A stretch of 25,331 bases of DNA from an uncultured bacterium (GCA_902803265.1 CADCPD010000004.1:1-25331), one strand, 5' to 3'; positions 1-6,757 are shown, numbered from the stretch's first letter. Numbers and translations are program-made. Notes: a model not told the origin generated them from the letters alone.

Positions 1-456
1 CGTGCCATTAATCTTACAAAAAATACCTCTGATTATTTAAGTAAAGAACAAGACTTTAAAGCTAATTATCAAACTAATAAAAAAATTATAATTTATGATT
101 CTGCTTTCGATAATTCTATAAACTGTCCGTATGGTAGAAAATTCCAAACAGCTCTAAATAGTGTAAAATCAAATGAAAATATAAGAAGATATTTCGATTT
201 TTACCATTTACCTCCTCTAAAACCTTACATGTCAAAAAACGACATGGAAAAATATAAGCAGATGACAGGCAATTACCCTGCTGATGTTGTTACCAAAGAA
301 GAAGCTGATATAGCTCTGAATTTCCACAAAACATGCTCACTATTTTGTGTCGTAAATCCAAAAACTAATCATGTAATAACTTTTTCCGGTGTTGGTGCAG
401 ACGAGGCAGAGGTTTTACCTGACATGCTAAACTATATGAAAAATCATGAGTGGTAG
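1..456 (+). CDS. Thioredoxin-fold-like protein, 3' part only
   Basis: The reading frame is open from the first base and ends in TAG at 454-456, so the start lies outside the window; 151 residues are visible. An internal ATG at 229 would give 75 residues, but the open frame continues well upstream of it and no ribosome site favours it. The visible part has a beta-strand-like IIIYDS segment followed by a CPYG motif (visible residues 42-45). That is where a thioredoxin would have CxxC, but the second cysteine is replaced by Gly. A later segment, LFCVVNPKTNHVITFSG, resembles the strand pair following the cis-Pro region of thioredoxin folds. If the fold assignment is right, a single-Cys site would argue against classical dithiol oxidoreductase activity. 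Family assignment rests on pattern only and is weak. The hairpin of the following repeat (494-525) could end its transcript. Confidence 0.5.
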   Translation, partial: RAINLTKNTSDYLSKEQDFKANYQTNKKIIIYDSAFDNSINCPYGRKFQTALNSVKSNENIRRYFDFYHLPPLKPYMSKNDMEKYKQMTGNYPADVVTKEEADIALNFHKTCSLFCVVNPKTNHVITFSGVGADEAEVLPDMLNYMKNHEW

Positions 457-460
457 CAGT

Positions 461-548
461 TGTGGTTCTCATCCACCATTAAAGATCCAAACAAAAACGG
501 CAATTACTAGTGTAATCACCGTTTTGTATAAAAATTTGGGCAGGGGTG
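461..548. repeat. Direct repeat, copy A (terminator plus tRNA-Tyr 3' remnant)
   Basis: This stretch matches 673-760 closely, with a few substitutions and a short gap. It contains the same hairpin core and ends with 12 bases (537-548) identical to the 3' end of tRNA-Tyr read on the minus strand. Beyond 548 the similarity to the tRNA stops. It is best read as a partial duplication of the tRNA-Tyr 3' end with its terminator. Confidence 0.85.
494..525 (-). terminator. Hairpin of repeat copy A (relic or bidirectional terminator)
   Basis: AAAACGG...CCGTTTT flanks a TAGT loop. In a minus-strand RNA all 14 pairs form, two of them G-U. In a plus-strand RNA the same two positions are mismatched. A short T run follows on both strands, so it may also help end the plus-strand gene stopping at 456. 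Confidence 0.55.
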
Positions 549-672
549 TCTTGTCTTGCTCACTCGCGCTTAACGGGACTTCGCTTGCCAACTGCAAACA
601 AAAAATTATTTTGCAGTAGTCAAGGCTTCGCCCTCAGCTCGTTCGCGCTCGAACCAAACAAGGCTATCGCCT
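549..672. other. GC-richer hairpin-rich segment between the repeats
   Basis: No gene is visible here. Base composition is clearly richer in G+C than the flanks, with many CGC, TTCGC and GCTCGC words. It contains an 8-bp perfect hairpin (ACTGCAAA at 591-598 with TTTGCAGT downstream), a GGC-TTC-GCC mini-hairpin, and AAGGC-TATC-GCCTT at about 660-673. It resembles a REP-like intergenic element or a relic of inserted DNA, but I do not recognise a named family. Confidence 0.5.
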
Positions 673-760
673 TGTGGTTCTCATACACCATTAACGTTTA
701 AAACAAAAACGGCAATTACTAGTGTAATTACCGTTTTTGTATAAAAATCTGGGCAGGGGT
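673..760. repeat. Direct repeat, copy B (tRNA-Tyr terminator and 3' end)
   Basis: This is the copy attached to the intact tRNA-Tyr. It starts with TGTGGTTCTCAT, as copy A does, carries the hairpin at 704-739 and runs into the tRNA acceptor end. The two copies begin 212 bp apart. Confidence 0.85.
704..739 (-). terminator. Intrinsic terminator of the tRNA operon
   Basis: This is a 16-bp stem with a 4-base loop (720-723), just past the tRNA-Tyr 3' end in the minus direction. The single non-Watson-Crick position is a G-U pair in the minus-strand RNA and a mismatch in the plus-strand RNA. A run of T follows the stem on the minus strand. Confidence 0.8.
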
Positions 761-832
761 GGATTCGAACCACCGTAGACTCGCGTCGACAGATTTACAG
801 TCTGTTGCCTTTAGCCACTCGGCCACCGACCC
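750..832 (-). tRNA. tRNA-Tyr (GUA)
   Basis: It is 83 nt with an extended variable arm, as expected of a bacterial tRNA-Tyr. The anticodon loop CTGTAAA gives GUA, the anticodon stem is ACAGA/TCTGT, the T arm is GGTGG-TTCGAAT-CCACC, and the discriminator is A. The acceptor stem is imperfect: GGGTCGG against CCTGCCC leaves one U-G wobble (4-69) and one C-U mismatch (5-68). CCA is not encoded. It is the last tRNA of the operon. Confidence 0.93.
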
Positions 833-851
833 ATGTCTTTGCCGTTTAAAA

Positions 852-923
852 TGCCTTTGACGAGATTTGAACTCGTGGCCTCTCCCTTACCAAGGGAGTG
901 CGCTACCCCTGCGCCACAAAGGC
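852..923 (-). tRNA. tRNA-Thr (GGU)
   Basis: It is 72 nt. The acceptor stem GCCTTTG/CAAAGGC pairs perfectly, the anticodon loop TTGGTAA gives GGU, the T loop is TTCAAAT, and the discriminator is A. CCA is not encoded, so the nucleotidyltransferase must add it. Confidence 0.96.
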
Positions 924-945
924 GTTTTATTCTTGATAAGGAAAT

Positions 946-1017
946 AGCCGGCAATAGGAATCGAACCTACAACCTACGGTTTACAAAACCGTTGCTCTAC
1001 CGTTGAGCTATGCCGGC
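946..1017 (-). tRNA. tRNA-Thr (UGU)
   Basis: It is 72 nt. The acceptor stem GCCGGCA/TGCCGGC pairs perfectly, the anticodon loop TTTGTAA gives UGU, the T loop is TTCGATT, and the discriminator is U. It is the first tRNA after the promoter. CCA is not encoded. Confidence 0.96.
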
Positions 1018-1025
1018 GTACTTCT

Positions 1026-1054
1026 ATTGTATTTATAAAATTATTTTATGTCAA
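1026..1054 (-). promoter_or_regulatory. Housekeeping-sigma promoter of the tRNA operon
   Basis: On the minus strand there is TTGACA (1049-1054), a 17-base spacer and TACAAT (1026-1031). The expected start point falls a few bases before the first tRNA at 1017. This is the best consensus promoter in the window, as expected for a stable-RNA operon. Confidence 0.88.
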
Positions 1055-1134
1055 GCAAATTTTTGACTTTTTAAAAAATTTTCTTATATACATTTATAGA
1101 GGTAGTACAAATAGAGGATTTTTCACAATAATTT

Positions 1135-1161
1135 CTAAGTTTTCATCAACAATGCCGTTAT
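1135..1161 (+). promoter_or_regulatory. Sigma-28 (FliA/SigD)-like promoter of the rod operon
   Basis: CTAAGTTT at 1135-1142, an 11-base spacer, then GCCGTTAT at 1154-1161. Compared with TAAAGTTT-N11-GCCGATAA, six of eight bases match in each element and the spacing is exact. It sits 34 bases upstream of the first flagellar gene. No comparably good TTGACA/TATAAT pair was seen here. Confidence 0.6.
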
Positions 1162-1195
1162 CAATAATATAAATAAATTATGAGGTAATTAGAAA

Positions 1196-1894
1196 ATGTT
1201 AATTAAAAGTGGTGTTCATTTTACGGACAATGGTATTAAAACAGCTTTAAAAGCAATGCAACTGCAACAAGCCATTATCGGCGTAGCCAATGAAAACATG
1301 CTTGGTTTTGATAAAATTGGTTATCAAAGAAAAGAAGCTGTTGTTCCTGCTTTTACTGAATATCTTGGAGTTAACGGATTATCTCAAGCGACCGACACAA
1401 CTATTGGAAGAATCTCAACATCTGCAAATCCTTTGGATTTAGCTCTTAATACAAAAGGTTATTTTCAAGTACAGGGTAAAGATGGCGTAAGATTAACAAG
1501 AGACGGTCGTTTTAAACTTGATAAAAACGGTAATTTATTAAACATTGAAGACCAACCTGTTTTATCTAATTCAGGTGTTCCAATAAAACTTCCTTTTGTA
1601 CCTGACAAAATATCTGATGTTGTTGTTAATACAAAAGGTCAAGTTAAAGTTTTCAATAAAAACACAAAAAAACTTGATAACGTCGCAACATTAGGAATTG
1701 TTGATTCAAATGGCGTAGGAATTGCTCAACCAGAAGTAGCACAAGGATTTTTAGAATATTCAAACGTTTCACTTCAAAATGAGTTTATGAATCTAATGCC
1801 AACAATCAAAGCTTATGATGCAAACAGGCAAATGTTTATGATAGAAAACTCGGTTCTTCAAAGAACAATCAGCCAATTAAGTAACGCACAGTAA
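1196..1894 (+). CDS. Flagellar basal-body rod protein, FlgF/FlgG family (short form)
   Basis: This is a structural protein of the flagellar rod, exported by the flagellar type III apparatus and built into the periplasmic shaft. Family marks are SANPLDLALNTKGYFQVQ (FlgE/F/G core, about residues 76-93), RLTRDGRFKLDKNGNLLN (about 99-116), and a C-terminal GFLEYSNVSLQNEFMNLM segment followed by an amphipathic helix. The N-terminal motif usually written ANNLANxxTxGFK is altered to ANENMLGFDKIGYQRK. At 232 residues it is shorter than typical FlgG (about 260). It lacks the usual stretch with FxNPxxLxxxGxNxYxxTxxSG before the C-terminal SNV motif. The start has a good ribosome site (GAGGT at 1182-1186). 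It is the first gene of a four-gene rod operon. Whether it is FlgF or FlgG cannot be settled here. Confidence 0.88.
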   Translation: MLIKSGVHFTDNGIKTALKAMQLQQAIIGVANENMLGFDKIGYQRKEAVVPAFTEYLGVNGLSQATDTTIGRISTSANPLDLALNTKGYFQVQGKDGVRLTRDGRFKLDKNGNLLNIEDQPVLSNSGVPIKLPFVPDKISDVVVNTKGQVKVFNKNTKKLDNVATLGIVDSNGVGIAQPEVAQGFLEYSNVSLQNEFMNLMPTIKAYDANRQMFMIENSVLQRTISQLSNAQ

Positions 1895-1925
1895 TGATTT
1901 AGAAATATAGATAGAGAGAAAAAAT

Positions 1926-2642
1926 ATGTACACTTTACAAGGAATTATAAGAAAAGGTATAAACAACTCAACAGTTCAATTTGACAGATTAGGTTACGTA
2001 GGTACAAACTTTGCAAACTTCGGAACAACAGGTTATAAAAATGTTTCTTTTGAACAATTTTTAACTGAAGACGGATACGTAGCAGGAACAACAAGAACAA
2101 ATTGTGCTCAAGGTTCATTAAGAATAACAAACAATCCTTATGATGTTGCAATAAAAGGTACAGGATATATCCCTGTTGTATCTGAAGAAGGTAAAGTTGC
2201 ATACACAAGAGATGGTTCTTTTAAACTTGGTAAAGACGGTTATTTAGTAACAAGTGATGACTGGATGGTTGGAAGCGGAATTCAAATCCCATCAAATATA
2301 CATTCATTTCAAATAAAAAGAAATGGTGATGTAGTGGTTATGGATACTGCAAAATCAACACCAAGAAAAATCGGATCTATTCCTTTAGTACAATTTCAAT
2401 CTCCTGAAAATTTAAAAGAAACAGGACATAACAAATTAGTTCAAACTGAAGAATCAGGCGAACCAAAATTAATCAAAAACCACGACAACATATATCAAAA
2501 CAATTTAGAAACAGCAAACGTAGATATTTATAACGAAATAAACAGTATGTTAAGATTAAACGCTTCTATGTTAGCACATATGCAATTAATGAAAGTTGCT
2601 TATGATATGTACAACAAGGGTATTAACATCAGAGAATCATAG
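1926..2642 (+). CDS. Flagellar basal-body rod protein, FlgF/FlgG family
   Basis: A second rod protein of the same family, 238 residues. Recognisable parts are the N-terminal NFANFGTTGYKN (a divergent form of the rod-protein N-terminal motif), NPYDVAIKGTGYIPV (about residues 71-85), VAYTRDGSFKLGKDGYLVT (about 91-109), and a C-terminal YQNNLETANVDIYNEINSML. Unlike its upstream neighbour it keeps the VQFQSPENLKETGHNKLVQT segment, so it is the more FlgG-like of the pair. The terminal helix, usually containing QRAYE, is diverged here to LMKVAYDMYNKG. A purine-rich ribosome site (GAGAGAAAA) precedes the ATG, 31 bp after the previous stop. A role as distal or proximal rod is inferred from the family and operon. 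Confidence 0.88.
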   Translation: MYTLQGIIRKGINNSTVQFDRLGYVGTNFANFGTTGYKNVSFEQFLTEDGYVAGTTRTNCAQGSLRITNNPYDVAIKGTGYIPVVSEEGKVAYTRDGSFKLGKDGYLVTSDDWMVGSGIQIPSNIHSFQIKRNGDVVVMDTAKSTPRKIGSIPLVQFQSPENLKETGHNKLVQTEESGEPKLIKNHDNIYQNNLETANVDIYNEINSMLRLNASMLAHMQLMKVAYDMYNKGINIRES

Positions 2643-2667
2643 GTATTAGAAAGTAAAGGGTAATAAA

Positions 2668-3018
2668 ATGAATTTTAGCGTATCAAACAGTTTAAGTAAA
2701 ACATCAAACATTTTAAATTTAATATCAGAAAGACAAAAACTTTTAGGAACAAATATAGCTAACGTAGACACACCGGGCTATCAAAAAAAAGATATTAATT
2801 TTTCGCAAATACTAAGCGGTTCTGGCAATTCTCTTGAAACAAAATTAGCAAAAAAACTTGATGGTGGAATGGTAGCGTCAGAAACATCAGATGAACCTGT
2901 AAATGCATCTGAAGAATTGGTAAAAATGCAAAACAATTCACTATTATATACAGTTGCAACAAGAAGAATGTCAAATATCATCACTCAAATGAAAACAGTA
3001 GTTAATGTAGGAAAATAG
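2668..3018 (+). CDS. flgB: Flagellar basal-body rod protein FlgB
   Basis: FlgB is a proximal rod subunit near the export gate and MS ring. This protein is 116 residues, a little short for the family. It carries the canonical N-terminal motif NIANVDTPGYQKKDINF (residues 29-45) and a C-terminal helix ending in NNSLLYTVATRRMSNIITQMKTVVN, the usual FlgB tail. The ribosome site is AAAGGG upstream of the ATG at 2668. It lies between the FlgG-like gene and flgC; flgB-flgC adjacency is near universal and supports the assignment. Confidence 0.93.
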   Translation: MNFSVSNSLSKTSNILNLISERQKLLGTNIANVDTPGYQKKDINFSQILSGSGNSLETKLAKKLDGGMVASETSDEPVNASEELVKMQNNSLLYTVATRRMSNIITQMKTVVNVGK

Positions 3019-3052
3019 TTTAAAGTAAAAAGAAAGAGAGAGGAAGAAACTT

Positions 3053-3493
3053 ATGGGTATAATGGATTCAATGTATATAGGTGCAAAGGCATTAAAAGTA
3101 CATGGACACAGATTAGACATTCATGCAAAGAACGTAGCAAACGTTGATACTCCAAATTATGTAAGAAAAATCCCTATGTTAAATGCCGAAAACGGCGGTG
3201 TTTCTTTCGCAGGAATAATGAGCTCAATGCAAAGCGGATTTATGTCAGGCAGCGGAGTTCTTGAAGGTGGCGTAAGCTTTACCGGAGTTGTGGAAGATCC
3301 TACTTTAGGTGAAAAAATTTATAAACCAGGGCACCCTGATGCAGATGAAAACGGTTACATAAGAAGTTCAAACGTTAATGCAATGGTTGACATAGCTGAT
3401 GCAATGATTGCACAAAGAGCATATGAAGCAAACCTTGCGGTTTTAAATATTTCAAAAGCAATGGCTCTTAAAGCAACCGAAATAGGTAAATAA
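3053..3493 (+). CDS. flgC: Flagellar basal-body rod protein FlgC
   Basis: FlgC is a proximal rod subunit that assembles with FlgB. At 146 residues it has the usual length. It shows KNVANVDTPNYVRK at residues 27-40, the FlgC-typical middle motif KIYKPGHPDADENGYIRSSNV (about 89-109), and a C-terminal MIAQRAYEANLAVLN helix. A strong purine-rich ribosome site (GAGAGAGGAAG) precedes the ATG. It is the last gene of the operon, and the terminator follows at 3544. FliE, often next in such operons, is absent here. Confidence 0.96.
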   Translation: MGIMDSMYIGAKALKVHGHRLDIHAKNVANVDTPNYVRKIPMLNAENGGVSFAGIMSSMQSGFMSGSGVLEGGVSFTGVVEDPTLGEKIYKPGHPDADENGYIRSSNVNAMVDIADAMIAQRAYEANLAVLNISKAMALKATEIGK

Positions 3494-3543
3494 ACATAAT
3501 ACCCCTCACACTTAATCCCTATACCCACTAATCTTTCTACACA

Positions 3544-3577
3544 AAGGTCTTTATTTAAAATAAAGACCTTATTTTTT
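3544..3577 (+). terminator. Intrinsic terminator of the rod operon
   Basis: AAGGTCTTTATT (3544-3555) pairs perfectly with AATAAAGACCTT (3559-3570), and A then seven T follow. It ends the plus-strand flagellar operon. On the minus strand, where rsmG ends, there is no T run after the stem. Confidence 0.92.
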
Positions 3578-3591
3578 TGAAAATTTTTAAA

Positions 3592-4227
3592 TTATGATTT
3601 TTTCTTAATAACTACTAAAAATCTTTCAAAATTTTCTTCAAGCGGCAAGTTGTATTCAATAACCTCAAGAAATTCCGCCTTATTTTTGAGAATAATTTCT
3701 TTTGCTTCCCGTATTTCATCAAAAGCAGTTTTTGATTTATAACAAACAAAATATCCGCCTTTTTTCAACAATGGCATTGCATATTCAACGACCTTAGACA
3801 GTTTTGATACAGCACGACTTGTCACTATATCAAAATCAAGCTTTAAATTCTCTGCTCTGTCATTAATTAGAGTAAGATTATCTAACTTTAATTGTCCTTT
3901 AAATTCTTCAATAGCTCGTATTTTTTTTGCAATACTATCAATAGCGGTAACTTTCAGATTTTCATAACAAATAGAAATAGGAACAGCAGGAAAACCTCCA
4001 CCGGTACCTATATCAAGCAAAGTTAAACCGTCAGGAGTTATATTATATTTTTCAAAAAAATAAGATATAGCCAAACTATCAAAAATATGCTTTTCAAAAA
4101 AAACACTTTCGTCATTTTTGCTTATGAGATTTATAACTTTATTCTTTTCTAAAAATATCTCACTGAACTTCGTTATTTTGCTGTTCTCTTTGAGCTTCTT
4201 CTTCAGCTTTTCTATTTTTATATTCAT
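3592..4227 (-). CDS. rsmG: 16S rRNA (guanine-527-N7)-methyltransferase RsmG (GidB)
   Basis: It methylates N7 of G527 in 16S rRNA using S-adenosylmethionine. At 211 residues it is of family length. It shows NLIS (33-36), FEKHIFDSL (44-52), the SAM-binding LLDIGTGGGFP (70-80), an acidic AIDS position after the second strand, DRAENL, and the family-specific TSRAVSKL. It ends with FLVVIKKKS, as is typical. The ATG at 4227 is the only credible start: an in-frame TAG lies two codons upstream, and no ATG, GTG or TTG occurs before the conserved region. The gene therefore overlaps the preceding TPR gene by 68 bp, which suggests translational coupling. The ribosome site is weak (AGAAG directly before ATG). 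Confidence 0.96.
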   Translation of the reverse strand: MNIKIEKLKKKLKENSKITKFSEIFLEKNKVINLISKNDESVFFEKHIFDSLAISYFFEKYNITPDGLTLLDIGTGGGFPAVPISICYENLKVTAIDSIAKKIRAIEEFKGQLKLDNLTLINDRAENLKLDFDIVTSRAVSKLSKVVEYAMPLLKKGGYFVCYKSKTAFDEIREAKEIILKNKAEFLEVIEYNLPLEENFERFLVVIKKKS

Positions 4228-6751
4228 CTTCTATTACCGAAAACTGTTCAGGTCCTATTCTAAATTTTATATCGTTTATACGCATTTTAATTTTATCAAT
4301 ATTATCTTTTGAAAACTCATTTTTTACCAAATCCAAAGCATCAAAATATTCATTTAAGGCAAGAACATCTTGTTTTTGTCCATAATAAAAATCTCCAAAC
4401 GCCAACAAAGAGGATGCTTGATAGAAAATATCATTTAATTTCGCCGCACATTCTTTTGCTTTTTTGAAATAGAATATTGCTTTATCAGGAAGTTTTCTTT
4501 GCATTATCTGAGCTAATTTTGTAGATGAAAAATACATACCGTCATAATTTTCATTAGATTCATCTATTTGATAAGCTTTTAAGAAATTTTTTACTGCCGT
4601 TGAATTATCATTCTTTTCCAAATATAAAGTTGCTATATTTGAATATGCAGAAGACAAAAATTTATTAACATTAGGATCTTGGTTTATATTAATACATCTT
4701 TCATAGTATTCGATAGCTGTTTTTGTATCATTTTTATCGTCTGATATTAATGCATATTTAAAATACAACTCGGATAACGTTTCAATATCCATTGTAGTAT
4801 TAGACAAATCCAAAGCTTTTTTATAATATTCATAAGCAGCTTTTGTATTTGATAAACTGTCTTCAATATTTGCAAGAGCAATATAAGCTTTAGTATCCAG
4901 AATATGAGGATTACCCGAAATATTAACTATTTCTAATAAAGTACTTTTTGCCAAATCAAGCTTGTATGTTTCATAATAAACATTAGCAATACTCAATTTT
5001 ATATAATTTTCTTTTACCTTTTCACCTGATTGAACATAACATTCTTTAGCAAGACTATAGTATTTTATTGCATTATCAGCTTCTGATAATTTATGACAAG
5101 CCAATGCCAATTTTGTATATATCTTTGGAAGTAAGGTTTTGTATTGTTCATCATCTTCATAAGTTAAAGCTTTTTTGTATAATTCACAGGCAAGCTTATA
5201 ATTATATTTTGATTCTTCAGATTTAGCCAATTTTAAATAATAAGAAAGCGAATCAGTTGTTTCCTCTGTAGATTTATTTTCCACCGCACCATCTTCTTTT
5301 AAAACATCAATATTAATTGATGACTGCATCCTTTCTGAAACAGTTTTATTTGGTGTTGAAATATTTAATATCTTTAACTCATCTTCAGTTAGTTTAAATG
5401 GTAAATTATTTAAATTAATATCAATATTCGAAACATTTGGACTTACAGTAGATATATACTCTTGATTTTGACGAGAATTTTCTTGTTGGTTATTTTGAGA
5501 TTGATGTTCAGTATTTTCGCCATCTTTGTTATCTTTAGATTTTTTTAATCTGGATAAATCATAGTCTAATCCTCTTGCCATAGCTTTATATGCATTTGGA
5601 TTAACTTCAGTCTTTCTAGGTAAGAATAATGTATGATATTCTATTTCATTTCTTATTGTCTGACGAGAAAGTAAAACGCCTCTTTCTAAAGGTTTTAACG
5701 GCAATTGACCCTCATAAAAATCAATAATAAACTTATGAAGCTTCTGAGCAACATTTTCCGGAATTGCGATATCCATCTGTTCTCTAAAATAATCGTGAAC
5801 AAAAATTATACCTTTGCTTTGAACAAGCAAATTATTTTGGGTTAAAAATTCAATATTATTTTCATTATAATAATGAAGTTGTTTCAAAATTTGAAAAGTG
5901 ACTCCATGTCTTAAAATACACATTAACCAGAAAAATTGAACAGAGATTGCAGGAATAATATCAAGAATTTCTTTTTCCAAATATTTATTATAACTTAGAA
6001 AACTTAATTTAAAGTTTTCCATAAAATCTTTTATATCAATATTTTTATATTTTAAAATACTTGCTGTAATTGAAGTATAAAAATAATAACCGCGGGTATG
6101 CTTATATAAATCTTCAAAAAGAGAAGAAGACATTGAAATTTTTCTATTTTTTAAAAATCTTTCAAAAATACTTTTTTCTAAGGCTGATAAAGTAACTCTT
6201 TCATATTTAGAATCATCAGTAAACGATTTTCTATCTATTGTTTTTGAAATAATAATAATTTTAATTTTATCAAAACCTATAATATGATTTATAAAATCTA
6301 CAATTTCTTGTAAATTTTCTTTTTGCACAGAATCAAATGAATTAAAAATAATAAGAATAGGTTTTTCAATTGAACTAAGATATGCATTAATTTTAGCAGT
6401 AAAATTTTCAGTTTTTGTTTTTAAAGGTTCAATAATTCCCTGAGTTTGTAATTTTTTAAACTCGTTAAAAAATACGAGTAAAATATCATCGAGAATTGTA
6501 GTTTCAAAACAGTTATACCATAATACGACAGTTTCTTTAGACAAAAAGTTTAAAGAATAATTGACAACTTGACTTTTACCGGTTCCTAAAAATCCGTTTA
6601 CAAATAATAAAGGTTTTGAACTACCATAGAATTCATGAATCGACTCCAAAGGCTCTCTATTATTTTCCAAAAGAAAAGGGTCTATCATATCAGAATTTTG
6701 TTTTAATAAATCTTTTTTCTCTAAAAAGAAGTTTAAAAATTGATATTTCAT
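4160..6751 (-). CDS. P-loop ATPase with C-terminal TPR array (STAND-like)
   Basis: The protein has 863 residues. Near the N-terminus lies a P-loop (GFLGTGKS, 53-60), then a Walker-B-like LIIFNSFDS (133-141), and a strand ending in IIIISKT that looks like a sensor-1 strand. This is followed by a helical region that could be the winged-helix/arm part of NB-ARC or NACHT modules. A polar, Gln/Asn-rich linker occupies roughly residues 410-435. About eight TPR-like repeats (helix pairs with A-x-x-YY-x-x-AL patterns) fill about 495-845. This is the architecture of STAND signalling ATPases, which oligomerise upon ligand sensing by their repeats. No effector domain, HTH, signal peptide or membrane helix was seen. 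It is not a recognised named protein. The predicted promoter places the transcript start at the ATG, and no ribosome site precedes it. It is co-transcribed with rsmG. Confidence 0.85.
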   Translation of the reverse strand: MKYQFLNFFLEKKDLLKQNSDMIDPFLLENNREPLESIHEFYGSSKPLLFVNGFLGTGKSQVVNYSLNFLSKETVVLWYNCFETTILDDILLVFFNEFKKLQTQGIIEPLKTKTENFTAKINAYLSSIEKPILIIFNSFDSVQKENLQEIVDFINHIIGFDKIKIIIISKTIDRKSFTDDSKYERVTLSALEKSIFERFLKNRKISMSSSLFEDLYKHTRGYYFYTSITASILKYKNIDIKDFMENFKLSFLSYNKYLEKEILDIIPAISVQFFWLMCILRHGVTFQILKQLHYYNENNIEFLTQNNLLVQSKGIIFVHDYFREQMDIAIPENVAQKLHKFIIDFYEGQLPLKPLERGVLLSRQTIRNEIEYHTLFLPRKTEVNPNAYKAMARGLDYDLSRLKKSKDNKDGENTEHQSQNNQQENSRQNQEYISTVSPNVSNIDINLNNLPFKLTEDELKILNISTPNKTVSERMQSSINIDVLKEDGAVENKSTEETTDSLSYYLKLAKSEESKYNYKLACELYKKALTYEDDEQYKTLLPKIYTKLALACHKLSEADNAIKYYSLAKECYVQSGEKVKENYIKLSIANVYYETYKLDLAKSTLLEIVNISGNPHILDTKAYIALANIEDSLSNTKAAYEYYKKALDLSNTTMDIETLSELYFKYALISDDKNDTKTAIEYYERCININQDPNVNKFLSSAYSNIATLYLEKNDNSTAVKNFLKAYQIDESNENYDGMYFSSTKLAQIMQRKLPDKAIFYFKKAKECAAKLNDIFYQASSLLAFGDFYYGQKQDVLALNEYFDALDLVKNEFSKDNIDKIKMRINDIKFRIGPEQFSVIEDEYKNRKAEEEAQREQQNNEVQ

Positions 6752-6757
6752 AAAGAT

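Noticed and set aside
461..760. CRISPR-like repeat-spacer-repeat
   Set aside because: Only two copies, about 88 bp each, and they contain a tRNA 3' end and a terminator; size and content do not fit CRISPR.
1945..2208. 87-codon frame on the minus strand inside the second FlgG-like gene
   Set aside because: Leu-rich composition produced by the opposite strand of an AT-rich gene; no ribosome site, and it lies wholly within a well-supported gene.
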